Below, piece after piece: positions 10,029 to 19,717 of a stretch of 64,000 bases of DNA; position 1 is the first letter of the stretch; each line of letters starts with the position of its first letter. Source of the DNA: Victivallales bacterium (GTDB lineage Bacteria > Verrucomicrobiota > Lentisphaeria > Victivallales > GWF2-38-69); NCBI GenBank assembly GCA_021733985.1, contig JAIPJT010000005.1, positions 28,481 to 92,480 of the forward strand. Reading direction: 5' to 3'. The position numbers and the translations under genes are program-made. Below the pieces are notes generated by a model. The model was not told the origin of the DNA, made no database searches, and saw only the letters and a list, made by a program, of their open reading frames with translations.

Positions 10029-11524
10029 AAAAAACTTTACTGGTTATTGTCGCGCTTTTGGCTTTCGCAACCGCAGGTTACGGGGCCGAAAATATTCTTG
10101 TCTCACATTTAAAAGGGCTTTGGTATCCGAGTACAGAAAAAGCTCTAAACAAAGCGGTCAGCGAGTATTTAAACAAAGTAAAAGAAAAAAAAATGGATAA
10201 TACTATCGCACTTATACTTCCTCATGCAGGTTATAAGTATTCCGGACAGACTGCTGCATACGGAATAAAGGAAATTGTCGGGAAAAAATACAGCCGGGTC
10301 ATAATTTTAGGACCTTCTCACAGTCACAGGCTCGGAAATAAGCTCTCCATGCCGTCGTATAAAAGTTACAGGACTCCGCTCGGAGATATAGAACTTGACA
10401 GAAAATTTATTGACAAACTAAACCGGAAAATGCCTTATGCCACAATGCGGGATGTAATTCACATGAAAGAACACAGTATACAGATTCAGCTTCCTTTGCT
10501 GCAGAAAGCGCTGGGAGAATTTAGGCTCGTTCCGATTGTTGTCGGACAGCTGAACAGTAGTACAGTAAAAAATATTGCTGAGGTACTGAAAAACTGTATA
10601 GATGATAAAACACTTGTGATTGCGAGTTCTGACTTTACGCATTACGGACGCAGGTTCGGTTATCTGCCTTTTACGAATGATTTTCAAACTGAGGATAAAC
10701 TGAAAAAACTTGATATGGGAGCTGTACAGTGTATAGAAAATAAAAATCCTGAAGCATTTAGAAATTATATTAGAAAAACCGGTGCTACAATCTGCGGGGA
10801 AAATCCTATTTCAATATTACTCTATATGCTGCCAAATGATTCCAGTGTAACACTCCTGCATTATGAAACCTCCGGAGAACAGTCAGGGGATTTCAGTAAT
10901 TCAGTCAGTTACGCTGCAATAGCAGCAGGCGGCAGCTGGGATACAGGCAGCAAAGTTCAGGTAAAAAAAGAAGTGTTAACTCAGAAAGATAAAGAAAAAT
11001 TGCTTAAACTTGCCGAAAAATCGATAGAGTATTATTTGAAAAACAAAAGTATTCCGGACAGCAGTGACCTTGACATCAGGATCTCTGAAAATATGAAAAA
11101 GGTTATGGGCTGCTTTGTATCATTATATGAGAATGGAAAACTGCGAGGTTGTATAGGAGAAATTATGCCGAAGCGTCCATTGTATAAGGCTGTAATAAGC
11201 CAGGCTGTAAACGCTGCGGTCAGAGATTACAGGTTTCCACCGGTTAAAGCGTCAGAAATAAATAATCTCAAAATAGAAATCTCGGCACTTACTCCGCCGG
11301 AAAAAGTCCATTCTTATAAGGATATTGTAATTGGCAGAGACGGGATGACATTAAACAAGAACGGTCATTTTGCGGTATTCCTTCCACAGGTTGCTCCTGA
11401 TCAGGGATGGAATCTCGAACAAACGCTTTCTTATTTGTCTATGAAAGCGGGGCTTTCTCGTAATGCCTGGAAAAACGGGGCCGAATTTTCTGTATTTCAG
11501 GCGATTGTTTTCAATAATAAATAA
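10025..11524 (+). CDS. Memo (AmrB)-AMMECR1 (AmrA) fusion with signal peptide
   Basis: Signal peptide 'MKKTLLVIVALLAFATAGYG'; Memo region 'LILPHAGYKYSGQTAAYGIKEI', 'ASSDFTHYGRRFGY'; AMMECR1 region 'GCFVSLYENGKLRGCIGEIMP', 'NAAVRDYRFPPV'. Confidence 0.92.
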   Translation: MKKTLLVIVALLAFATAGYGAENILVSHLKGLWYPSTEKALNKAVSEYLNKVKEKKMDNTIALILPHAGYKYSGQTAAYGIKEIVGKKYSRVIILGPSHSHRLGNKLSMPSYKSYRTPLGDIELDRKFIDKLNRKMPYATMRDVIHMKEHSIQIQLPLLQKALGEFRLVPIVVGQLNSSTVKNIAEVLKNCIDDKTLVIASSDFTHYGRRFGYLPFTNDFQTEDKLKKLDMGAVQCIENKNPEAFRNYIRKTGATICGENPISILLYMLPNDSSVTLLHYETSGEQSGDFSNSVSYAAIAAGGSWDTGSKVQVKKEVLTQKDKEKLLKLAEKSIEYYLKNKSIPDSSDLDIRISENMKKVMGCFVSLYENGKLRGCIGEIMPKRPLYKAVISQAVNAAVRDYRFPPVKASEINNLKIEISALTPPEKVHSYKDIVIGRDGMTLNKNGHFAVFLPQVAPDQGWNLEQTLSYLSMKAGLSRNAWKNGAEFSVFQAIVFNNK

Positions 11525-11666
11525 TTCCCGGCCGGTGACCCTGTTATGTTTGGTATTTTTTTTAAACTCAGGAGAATCGCAAAAATAATTCGCTGAATAC
11601 CGGTTAAAAATTAACTTTTTCCTATAACACATAATTAGTTTTTTAGAGTATAGTTGAAGTGAATAT

Positions 11667-14600
11667 ATGAAAAGATTATCGCTGAAACATTTTACATTGA
11701 TCGGTGCAATGGGGTTTTTCCCAATTCTCTCCCAGACCCTGTTGTTCAGATGTTTTCTATCAGCCTTTAACGGCAATGAACTGTCTATAGGCTTTTTCTT
11801 CTTTTCATGGCTTTTATGGATATGCGCCGGTGCCTGGCTGGCAAAAAGAAAAATATCCGCTGTACTTTTTAAGTTTTATCCGTATTTGCTGCTGCTTTAT
11901 ATTCCGGGCTTTATCATACAGTTTACGGCATTTCTAAATACGCAGTTTATAACGGGGACAGGATTTTTCGAGACAGTTTCAATATACAAAGTTCTAATAT
12001 TTGTTTTATTCTTTAACGCGCCTGTCAGTTTTTTGACGGGTTTTTTATTTGTTTCTGCTGTTAACTGGATAAAATACTACACTCCAGATTTCGTTCCGGT
12101 AATAAAAGTTTATATATGTGAAGCCGTGGGGAGTTTTACGGGTGCACTGGCTGTTACCGTGCTGTTATTCTTTTCATTTACAGTTGCCCGGGTTTTTATA
12201 TATGCTGTAATAGCAGTTTCACTTTCTTCTCTGCCGTTTATATTTGCTGAAAAAAATAAGATAATAAAAACAGTATATGTAATATTTACGGTGCTGTGTA
12301 TAATCACAGCTTTTTCAGGAATTCCGAAATTCCTGAGCCGTTTAAACAACAGGACCCAATGGAATAAACTTATTCACGGCGGGCGCTTTACCGGCGGTTT
12401 TACCACACCCCAGTCAAAGTATATCTATGGTAATTACCGTAGCGAATTTTTAGTATTGTCCTCCGGTTCCATATATGAGTCGATTCCTAATTATGAATCT
12501 TCCTGCAAAACAGCTGCAGAATATTTAGCACAGAATCCTGAAGCAGAGAATGTTCTGGTCATAGGAGCCGGCACTTTTTCTTTATGCCGAGTATTTGCTG
12601 AAATACCGCAGATAAGGAAAGTGACCTGGGCGGATACAGACCCGTCTTATTCTGAAAGCCTTAACTCCGTCCTTCCTGATAAATTAAAAGACGATACGGG
12701 AACGATACATTCTGTAAAAAAGGATATCAGAAATTTCATTTCGAATACTAAAGAAAAATATGACATCGTTGTACTGTATATGCATGCGCCCTCGAATTTA
12801 CTTCTAAACCGTTATTTTACGGCTGAATTTTTTTCAGGGGTCAGTCATATATTGTCCGGGAAGGGGATTGCAGGGATCAATTTTCCCGGAGGAGAGAATT
12901 TTTTGGGCCCGGAATTATCTTTCCTGGGCGCTTCAGTTTATGTAACTCTGAAAAAAGTATTTAAAAATATAGTTTTAAAACCGGGTAAAGACAGTATTTT
13001 TTTTGCATCTGAAAATTCCGGCATTCTGACAGAATCCGGTAAGAAGCTCGCTGCCGGCCTAAAAACAATACATGGGATAAATAATGTATATTCTCCGGGA
13101 TTGATCAGGTCCTCATATGAAACGAACAGAATTGAGTTCCAGATGGATATCTATAAGAATATTATTGGAAAGTATCCTGAAAAGATTTTGTTCAATTCTG
13201 ATAAAAATCCAAAATCATTTTTCTATTCACTGTTATTCAGTATAAAAAAGCTCTCCGATATTAATTATTCATTCCCGGATATCCAGTTATTTATAAGCTC
13301 CCTATTCCCGTTTGCCGCTCTAATTATAGCTTCTTATTTCCTGCTGCGATTAATGTTTCATATTCTTTTCAGTGATTATAAAACCGGCAGCAATACTAAA
13401 CGAAAGCTGCGTATTTTATGTAAAAACGAGATTTACCTGTCCGTCTTCATCGCGGCTGTAGCAGGCATGGGGATAAATTTGCTTTTAATGTTTTTATTTC
13501 AGATAAACTATGGAACAGTTTACCTGTGCTTCGGCATGATTACTGCGCTTTTTATGCTGGGGATGAGCATTAATGCACTGACTATACAGGTGCTGATTAA
13601 AAAAATATCAGCAATATGTATTTTTACTTTTGTTACAGTGCTTTTTATATTATATATGTTATTAATAATATATTTTCCGCCCGTGAAGAATATTGCCTAT
13701 TTTGCCGGGATGTTTTTCTTTGCTGGCGCTTTCTGCGGGGCTTATTTTCCCCTGGGCGGCTATTTTCTTAAAAGGCACTGGGGACTTTCCGATACAGGTT
13801 CCACTTCCAACCTTGAACTTTGCGACCATATAGGCGGAGCTGCAGGAAGCCTGACCGCTTCGATTATTCTCATTCCTGTTATCGGTATAGACAAAACACT
13901 GATACTATTTGCTTTAATTATATCTGCGGTATTACTGCATACTGTATTAATAAGAGTAAAACACACTGTTTCTGTCTATAATAAAGAATATACTGTAAAA
14001 AAAATTTTGAGAGTTACAGGATTTATACTTTTAGGCATTGCTATCGTTTGGTGTATCTTTTCTTTAGGGATTTATCCGGAACTGAAAAAAAAGGATGAAG
14101 TTGTACCGGACAAAGGTTTTACGATCTCTAAACGGCAGCTGCATGAAATTGCCGGAGAAAATTGCAGTGTTGCAAAGGAAAATGTCAAACTTAACAATAG
14201 GACAATTCCTTACTATTCTGTTTACGATCAAAATGGAGAAAATACCGGATATATTATCAGAACAAAAGATTTTACAGATTATGTCGGTGGCTATGCGGGG
14301 GCGCTTGAAATGATGAGTTTTCTGTCACCGGATGGAAAAATCAAAAATTTTACAATTATAAACTCTAATGAAACACCCGCCTATCTGAAAGAAGTAATGA
14401 GAAAGAAAAATATTTTCCTCGGAGAAAATGTTTTCAAAAGCTATAAAAACTACAGCCTTAACGCTGTTACAGGTGCTACCGTTACATCAAAAGGAATATC
14501 TAAAACCCTTTTTTACGCCGGTAATACTTTTAAATCAGCGATTGCTCCGGGAACTGAAAAGGCCGGTGTACCGGATAAAGGACAGTCTGTAAGCTTACAG

Positions 14601-15641
14601 TTTATCGTTTTTGCAATATTTATTATGATTTCTGTTCTCACAGGAACATTAAAACACAAGTCGGTTCTTAATAAGAAAGTCAGGTACGTATTTCTCCTTG
14701 CTGTAGCTGTATTATTAGGGGGACTGTATAATATCCAGTATTCTTCAGACCAGGTTTTTGCATTGCTTTCGGGAAAAATCAATTTTTCAGGTATAAATAT
14801 TTTTCTGATATTAACCATAGGTATTCCTGTATTAGTTATATTATTCGGGAATCTTTACTGCGGTTTTTTATGTCCGTTCGGGGCACTGCAGGAGTTGATA
14901 AATTCTGTATCTAAACCGTTGTCAAGGAAATTTAATATCGGAAACCGGTTTGTTGAGAAAAATGTATTCGCAGCTTTACGCTCTTTGAAATACATTCTGC
15001 TGTTTATTTTAGTAATTCTTTTTACTCTGACTCGGAAGAGGGGAATAGCCGAAGGATCAGACATACTCCTCGGCGTTTTCAGCTTTAATAGGAGTCCATT
15101 AGTATTCCTGTCCATAGTTTTTCTTATTATATCAGCCTTTTTTAACCGCTTCTGGTGCAGGATACTATGTCCGGCCGGAGCTTTTCTCTCAATGTTTAAC
15201 GGAATCCACAATCTCTTTAAAAGAAAAAAGACAGCAATGGTAACGGCAAATTGCGACCTCGGCGTTTCAGACGGCAGGGAATTTGACTGTATATACTGCA
15301 GCAGATGTCTCTACAACAAAAGAGGGAAAAAACGTATAAACAAAATAATAACTTTGTTATTTATAATATTAAGTACTTTATCAGTTTTTATATTCCTGTA
15401 TTTTATCAAATTTGAGTCCGTTAAAAATAAAGTGTCTGAACCTGTTGAATTAAAGAAAGAAAAAACTGTAAAACCCAAAGGAAAAGACAGCGGGAAAGAT
15501 GTTGAATTCAGCAAACCGGTTAAGCCGATTAAATCAATCGGCACACCGAGGAAAATAAACCTTGAACTGTATAAAAAGTATATTAAAAAATCATACCTGT
15601 CAGACCATGAAGCCATGTACTACAGAAAACTCGAAGAATGA
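11667..15641 (+). CDS. 1324-aa multidomain membrane protein: spermidine-synthase-like polytopic module + FMN-binding domain + NosR/NapH-like [4Fe-4S] module
   Basis: Multiple TM helices; SAM-fold motif 'VLVIGAGTFSLCRVFAEI..VTWADTDPS'; FMN-binding 'NAVTGATVTSKGIS'; two 'CGFLCPFGALQE' / 'CRILCPAGAFLS' motifs; 'CDLGVSDGREFDCIYCSRCLYNK'. Confidence 0.85.
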   Translation: MKRLSLKHFTLIGAMGFFPILSQTLLFRCFLSAFNGNELSIGFFFFSWLLWICAGAWLAKRKISAVLFKFYPYLLLLYIPGFIIQFTAFLNTQFITGTGFFETVSIYKVLIFVLFFNAPVSFLTGFLFVSAVNWIKYYTPDFVPVIKVYICEAVGSFTGALAVTVLLFFSFTVARVFIYAVIAVSLSSLPFIFAEKNKIIKTVYVIFTVLCIITAFSGIPKFLSRLNNRTQWNKLIHGGRFTGGFTTPQSKYIYGNYRSEFLVLSSGSIYESIPNYESSCKTAAEYLAQNPEAENVLVIGAGTFSLCRVFAEIPQIRKVTWADTDPSYSESLNSVLPDKLKDDTGTIHSVKKDIRNFISNTKEKYDIVVLYMHAPSNLLLNRYFTAEFFSGVSHILSGKGIAGINFPGGENFLGPELSFLGASVYVTLKKVFKNIVLKPGKDSIFFASENSGILTESGKKLAAGLKTIHGINNVYSPGLIRSSYETNRIEFQMDIYKNIIGKYPEKILFNSDKNPKSFFYSLLFSIKKLSDINYSFPDIQLFISSLFPFAALIIASYFLLRLMFHILFSDYKTGSNTKRKLRILCKNEIYLSVFIAAVAGMGINLLLMFLFQINYGTVYLCFGMITALFMLGMSINALTIQVLIKKISAICIFTFVTVLFILYMLLIIYFPPVKNIAYFAGMFFFAGAFCGAYFPLGGYFLKRHWGLSDTGSTSNLELCDHIGGAAGSLTASIILIPVIGIDKTLILFALIISAVLLHTVLIRVKHTVSVYNKEYTVKKILRVTGFILLGIAIVWCIFSLGIYPELKKKDEVVPDKGFTISKRQLHEIAGENCSVAKENVKLNNRTIPYYSVYDQNGENTGYIIRTKDFTDYVGGYAGALEMMSFLSPDGKIKNFTIINSNETPAYLKEVMRKKNIFLGENVFKSYKNYSLNAVTGATVTSKGISKTLFYAGNTFKSAIAPGTEKAGVPDKGQSVSLQFIVFAIFIMISVLTGTLKHKSVLNKKVRYVFLLAVAVLLGGLYNIQYSSDQVFALLSGKINFSGINIFLILTIGIPVLVILFGNLYCGFLCPFGALQELINSVSKPLSRKFNIGNRFVEKNVFAALRSLKYILLFILVILFTLTRKRGIAEGSDILLGVFSFNRSPLVFLSIVFLIISAFFNRFWCRILCPAGAFLSMFNGIHNLFKRKKTAMVTANCDLGVSDGREFDCIYCSRCLYNKRGKKRINKIITLLFIILSTLSVFIFLYFIKFESVKNKVSEPVELKKEKTVKPKGKDSGKDVEFSKPVKPIKSIGTPRKINLELYKKYIKKSYLSDHEAMYYRKLEE

Positions 15642-15645
15642 CAAC

Positions 15646-15840
15646 TGCATAGCCCGCGGATTGCTCTGATTTCCATTCTCCCTACAAGAACAATTATTAT
15701 ATCAGGACAAATTTATATTTATTGTAAAACTTTTAGTAAATCATAGTGAAATGATTTATAGGTGAACACCAGAACTACGGGATTATTCTATAAAAACTTG
15801 GTTTAAAAAATTGCGCTGATCTGTGTAATCCGCGGGTAGA
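15646..15840. repeat. Inverted-repeat-bounded intergenic element (MITE-like)
   Basis: Left 'CCCGCGGATTgctCtGAT' (~15652) and right 'ATCtGtgtAATCCGCGGG' (~15819-15837) are imperfect inverted repeats filling the gap between convergent genes. Confidence 0.5.
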
Positions 15841-15846
15841 CAAAAA

Positions 15847-16623
15847 TCACTTTCCGCTGTAAAGATAGTGTTTGGCGTAGCAGTATATACACTTGTGAGG
15901 GCAGATATATCCGTTTCGTGTCGGGTATGTTCCCCAGTCGGCTGTGTAATAACAGCCGCATCCTTTACGGCTTGAGTGTCCTTTTATATTATTCACATCG
16001 AGCCCAAGTTCTTTAAACCATTCCGGATCAGCACATGAAGCATTTCTGATACCCTCGACATGTTTAGACAAACCTGCGGATTCAGCGCATACGGCAAGTT
16101 CGATATTATCAGGAGTTACATTTCTTAGCCTGTTTAAGATTTTTATCTTTTTTTCGGTTGTGCCGTTTTCAAAATAAATTCCGTAATTTTTCAGGGCTTT
16201 TCCTACGCCTTTGTATTTTGTTTCAATAAAGTTAACTGTTATTCTGCCGATATTATATTTCAGTGCAGTTCTGAGTGTTGTTTTAAAATGTGCCATTTTC
16301 GTATATCCTATTATTATAGGGTCAAATCTCAGGTGTATATGGTCCGGGCCGAACTGTCTAACGACTTTGTCAAGCTGCTGCATATCTTCAGAAACATTTT
16401 CAAGCGGTTTGCCGTAATTGTTGAGGGTTACCTGCATACAGACTATAACATTATTTTTTTTCATTCTGTATACAGTTTCAGAAAAGAGGTCGGCAACAGC
16501 AGCTGGAGCTTTTGTCCAGAAATGGATCAGGGCAGGGTACCCGTACTTTTTTAATTTAGAATTTAAGATACTTACCCCTTCTGGGCATGCGATGTCTGTT
16601 CTGCGAGAGTAATCGATAATCAT
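15847..16623 (-). CDS. DUF1848-family protein
   Basis: 'MIIDYSRRTDIACPEGV', 'HFWTKAPAAV', 'HLRFDPIIIGY', 'CGCYYTADWGTYPTRNGYICPHKCIYCYA'. Confidence 0.85.
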   Translation of the reverse strand: MIIDYSRRTDIACPEGVSILNSKLKKYGYPALIHFWTKAPAAVADLFSETVYRMKKNNVIVCMQVTLNNYGKPLENVSEDMQQLDKVVRQFGPDHIHLRFDPIIIGYTKMAHFKTTLRTALKYNIGRITVNFIETKYKGVGKALKNYGIYFENGTTEKKIKILNRLRNVTPDNIELAVCAESAGLSKHVEGIRNASCADPEWFKELGLDVNNIKGHSSRKGCGCYYTADWGTYPTRNGYICPHKCIYCYAKHYLYSGK

Positions 16624-16625
16624 AT

Positions 16626-17816
16626 TCAGGTTTGTTTTTTCTTAATTTTTCTGTGCCTTTTCTTAGGGGAGAGGTTCTCCCAGAAGTGCATAAGTTCCTC
16701 ATCTCGCCATAAGCAACTGTTGATTATTCTAAAAACTTCTCTTGCACTTCTATAGTCGGGATTAAGACGTGTTTTTGTAATATTAGTTTTTTGATGCATT
16801 TTTTTAATAAGCAGTATTGTAGAACAGACAGAGTTAAGCCTGTATCCTGAAAAGGTGAAAGGGCGGAATATTGTCCTGATAATCTTTTTTATATCTTTTT
16901 CCATTTCAGGGTAAAATTTCCAAAATATATCAGTTTCACAGTCGTTCATATACTTGTTTACGAATGGAAGCGATAGAAGTGCGAGGCTAGTAGTATAATG
17001 TGAGGTAAAGTCATTTTTTCTACAATAGCTGTTATATTCATTGAGCAGTTTTAGAGAAAGAACCAGTGATTTAGAACCCCATTCTTCATTAAGAAAAGGG
17101 AGATAATATTTTAAAAGACCGTATCGTTTAAAGACTTCAATTGTTTTAGAAGAGTACGGCTTTCTGAAAATTTTTTCAAGCTCAAGCATAAGCCTCGAAT
17201 CTGAACAAAGTAAGATTTTGTCAACTGTGTCAGGTAGAGAGTTCGTAATCCTGTCTGTTAAATTAAAGTCGTATTGAGCAACTAATTTGAGAGCCCTGAT
17301 AATTCTAACAGGATCTTCTGAAAACCTGACCGCGGGCTCTCCGATTGATCTTATAATTTCGTTATTGAGATCTGAAATGCCGTATTCGGTAAAATCTTTA
17401 TAAATATTCTCAACAGGGTCATAAAAGATTGAATTAATTGTGAAATCTCTGCGCCAGGCATCCTCATAGGATGTTCCGTAAAGATTATCTCTTTTGATAA
17501 TAAGCGATTCATCTGTTCCGCTTTTTTTATTGGGGGATTTTCTGAAAGTACTGATTTCTACAAAATTAAATTTTGGATCTCTATAGTAAAGATGTACAAT
17601 TTTGAAGCGTTTCCCGATTATCCTAGTTCTCTTTTTCCCGAAAACTTTTCTTATCTGTCCCGGCGTGGCTTCAGTGGAAAGGTCGTAATCTTTCGGAGTA
17701 ATATTCAGTAGGATGTCTCTTACAGCTCCTCCCGCGAGATAAGTTTCATAGCCTGCATTCTGCAGTCGAACTATCATATTAAGAATATTTTTATCTATTT
17801 TATTATTTATATTCAA
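16626..17816 (-). CDS. Poly(A) polymerase / CCA tRNA nucleotidyltransferase family
   Basis: 'YLAGGAVRDILLNITPKDYDLSTEATPGQIRKVF', 'RRDFTINSIFYDP', 'RIIRALKLVAQYDF'. Confidence 0.88.
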   Translation of the reverse strand: MNINNKIDKNILNMIVRLQNAGYETYLAGGAVRDILLNITPKDYDLSTEATPGQIRKVFGKKRTRIIGKRFKIVHLYYRDPKFNFVEISTFRKSPNKKSGTDESLIIKRDNLYGTSYEDAWRRDFTINSIFYDPVENIYKDFTEYGISDLNNEIIRSIGEPAVRFSEDPVRIIRALKLVAQYDFNLTDRITNSLPDTVDKILLCSDSRLMLELEKIFRKPYSSKTIEVFKRYGLLKYYLPFLNEEWGSKSLVLSLKLLNEYNSYCRKNDFTSHYTTSLALLSLPFVNKYMNDCETDIFWKFYPEMEKDIKKIIRTIFRPFTFSGYRLNSVCSTILLIKKMHQKTNITKTRLNPDYRSAREVFRIINSCLWRDEELMHFWENLSPKKRHRKIKKKQT

Positions 17817-17840
17817 CGTATCAAGGTATTTTTCTCGGTT

Positions 17841-19490
17841 TTAAAATGTATGGGGTCTGTTGATCTCTGTATCAACACTGGCCAGTTTGCTATTTTTATC
17901 AGGATAATCCGCATTAAAGTGCAGTCCCCGGCTTTCTTTTCTTGACAGAGCGGAGTCTATAATGATTTCGGCGACAGTAGAGATATTGCGAAGTTCGATA
18001 AGGTCGAGGGTAACATAGAAATCCCAGTAGTACTTTTCTATTTCTTTTCTTATATTTCTGATACGGGCCTTAGCTCGTTCAAGCCTCTTGTTTGTCCTGA
18101 ATATACCTACATAATCCCACATAAATCTTCTGATCTCATCCCAGTTATGGGATATAACAACGAGTTCGTCTGAATCAGTTGCTTCGCCGGTTTTCCAGTC
18201 CGGAATATTACCTGAAGGACGATCAGCTATTATTTCTTTGAGTTTATTTTTTACATCGCTGTATATAAATTTAGGGACACAAAGTGCTTCAAGGAGACTG
18301 TTACTGGCCAGCCTGTTGGCTCCGTGAAAGCCGTTGCAGGCGACTTCACCCGCAGCATAAAGGCCGTTAATGCCGGTAAAACCGTTTTCATCAGTCTTTA
18401 TTCCGCCGCAGCAATAGTGAGCGGCCGGTACAACAGGTATTGGGTCCTTCGCCATATTGAGACCGATTTTCTGACATTCAGAGAAAATATTGGGAAATCT
18501 TTTTTTGAGGAAATCTTCACTCTGGCTTCTTATATCAAGGTAAACACATTCCGAACCTGTTCTTTTCATTTCATTATCTATAGCTCTTGCTACGATGTCT
18601 CTCGGAGCCAAACTTTTCATTTCATGATATCTATGCATAAATTTAATCAGACGACCTCTTTTGTCTTTAATTTTGAGGAGGGCGCCTTCTCCCCTGACGG
18701 CTTCGCTTATTAAGAAAGACTTGACATCAGGGTGGTACAGTATAGTCGGATGAAACTGGAAAAACTCCATATTAACAATTTTAGCGTAAGCGCGGTAGGC
18801 CATCGCAACACCTGCTCCGCAGGCTATGTCGGGATTACTGGTATAAAGATAGGCTTTCCCGGCGCCGCCGGTGGCCAGTACCGTAACAGAAGAAATGAAA
18901 GTGTTCACTTTATTAGTGTTTGTGTCGAGTGCATAAGCACCCAGACAGTAGTTTTCACCGAGCCACCCAAGGCGCCAGGAACATATTAGGTCTATAGCTG
19001 CGTAATTTTCAAAGATTGTAATATTTTCATTTTCTCTGCACTGCCGGAGTAAAGTATCCTGAATTTCAGTACCTGTAATATCGCCGGCATGGAGTACACG
19101 TCTTTTGTGATGTCCACCCTCACGTCCGAGATGATAATCTTCGCAGTGCCTGTCATCTCCCATTTCTCCGCGAGTAGTAAAGTGAGCACCAAGTTTAATT
19201 AACTCTTTTAGCGAAGCCGGGCCTTTTTTAATGATTTTTTTTACAATATTTTTCTTACACATTCCGGCGCCTGCTACAAGGGTATCTTCAACATGGTCCT
19301 TGTAAGTATCCTTATCATCCATAACACAGGCGATGCCGCCCTGTGCTTTTGTGGTGTTTGAGTTGTCTGCTTCTCTTTTCGACAACACAGCAACCTTACC
19401 CAGTTTAGCTAATTTTAAAGCTGAAGTAAGACCAGCCCCGCCACTGCCTATAATGAGAAAATCGAAAGTTAATCTTGTTGTTTTATTCAT
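17841..19490 (-). CDS. nadB: L-aspartate oxidase
   Basis: 'DFLIIGSGGAGLTSALKLAKLGKVAVLSK', 'TKAQGGIACVMD', 'HYCCGGIKTDENGFTGINGLYAAGEVACNGFHGANRLASNSLLE'. Confidence 0.94.
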   Translation of the reverse strand: MNKTTRLTFDFLIIGSGGAGLTSALKLAKLGKVAVLSKREADNSNTTKAQGGIACVMDDKDTYKDHVEDTLVAGAGMCKKNIVKKIIKKGPASLKELIKLGAHFTTRGEMGDDRHCEDYHLGREGGHHKRRVLHAGDITGTEIQDTLLRQCRENENITIFENYAAIDLICSWRLGWLGENYCLGAYALDTNTNKVNTFISSVTVLATGGAGKAYLYTSNPDIACGAGVAMAYRAYAKIVNMEFFQFHPTILYHPDVKSFLISEAVRGEGALLKIKDKRGRLIKFMHRYHEMKSLAPRDIVARAIDNEMKRTGSECVYLDIRSQSEDFLKKRFPNIFSECQKIGLNMAKDPIPVVPAAHYCCGGIKTDENGFTGINGLYAAGEVACNGFHGANRLASNSLLEALCVPKFIYSDVKNKLKEIIADRPSGNIPDWKTGEATDSDELVVISHNWDEIRRFMWDYVGIFRTNKRLERAKARIRNIRKEIEKYYWDFYVTLDLIELRNISTVAEIIIDSALSRKESRGLHFNADYPDKNSKLASVDTEINRPHTF

Positions 19491-19717
19491 TGTGATCTTG
19501 GAAAAATATTTAAATTTATAATTTTTTAAAAAAACTGAACTCTCTGCGCCTCAGTGTCTGGAGTCTATAAAAAAAGTCGATATGTCAGCATCGAAATATT
19601 ACAGAGAAAGTCAAAAACGCTGCATTAAAACAGGTCGCAGATAATGAAACTTAATTACATTTTAGCATTGTATTGTGAATATTCTCTTTAAAAATGTGAA
19701 AAAAATAAAAATATTGG

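Noticed and set aside
11351-11776. 141-aa minus-strand ORF spanning the Memo-AMMECR1 / giant-gene junction
   Set aside because: Overlaps two confident + strand genes and has no recognisable features.
19540-19640. CTCTCTGCGCCTCAGTGTCTGG...ACAGAGAAAGTC as a repeat fragment
   Set aside because: No second copy noticed in this window; cannot be supported beyond a vague resemblance.
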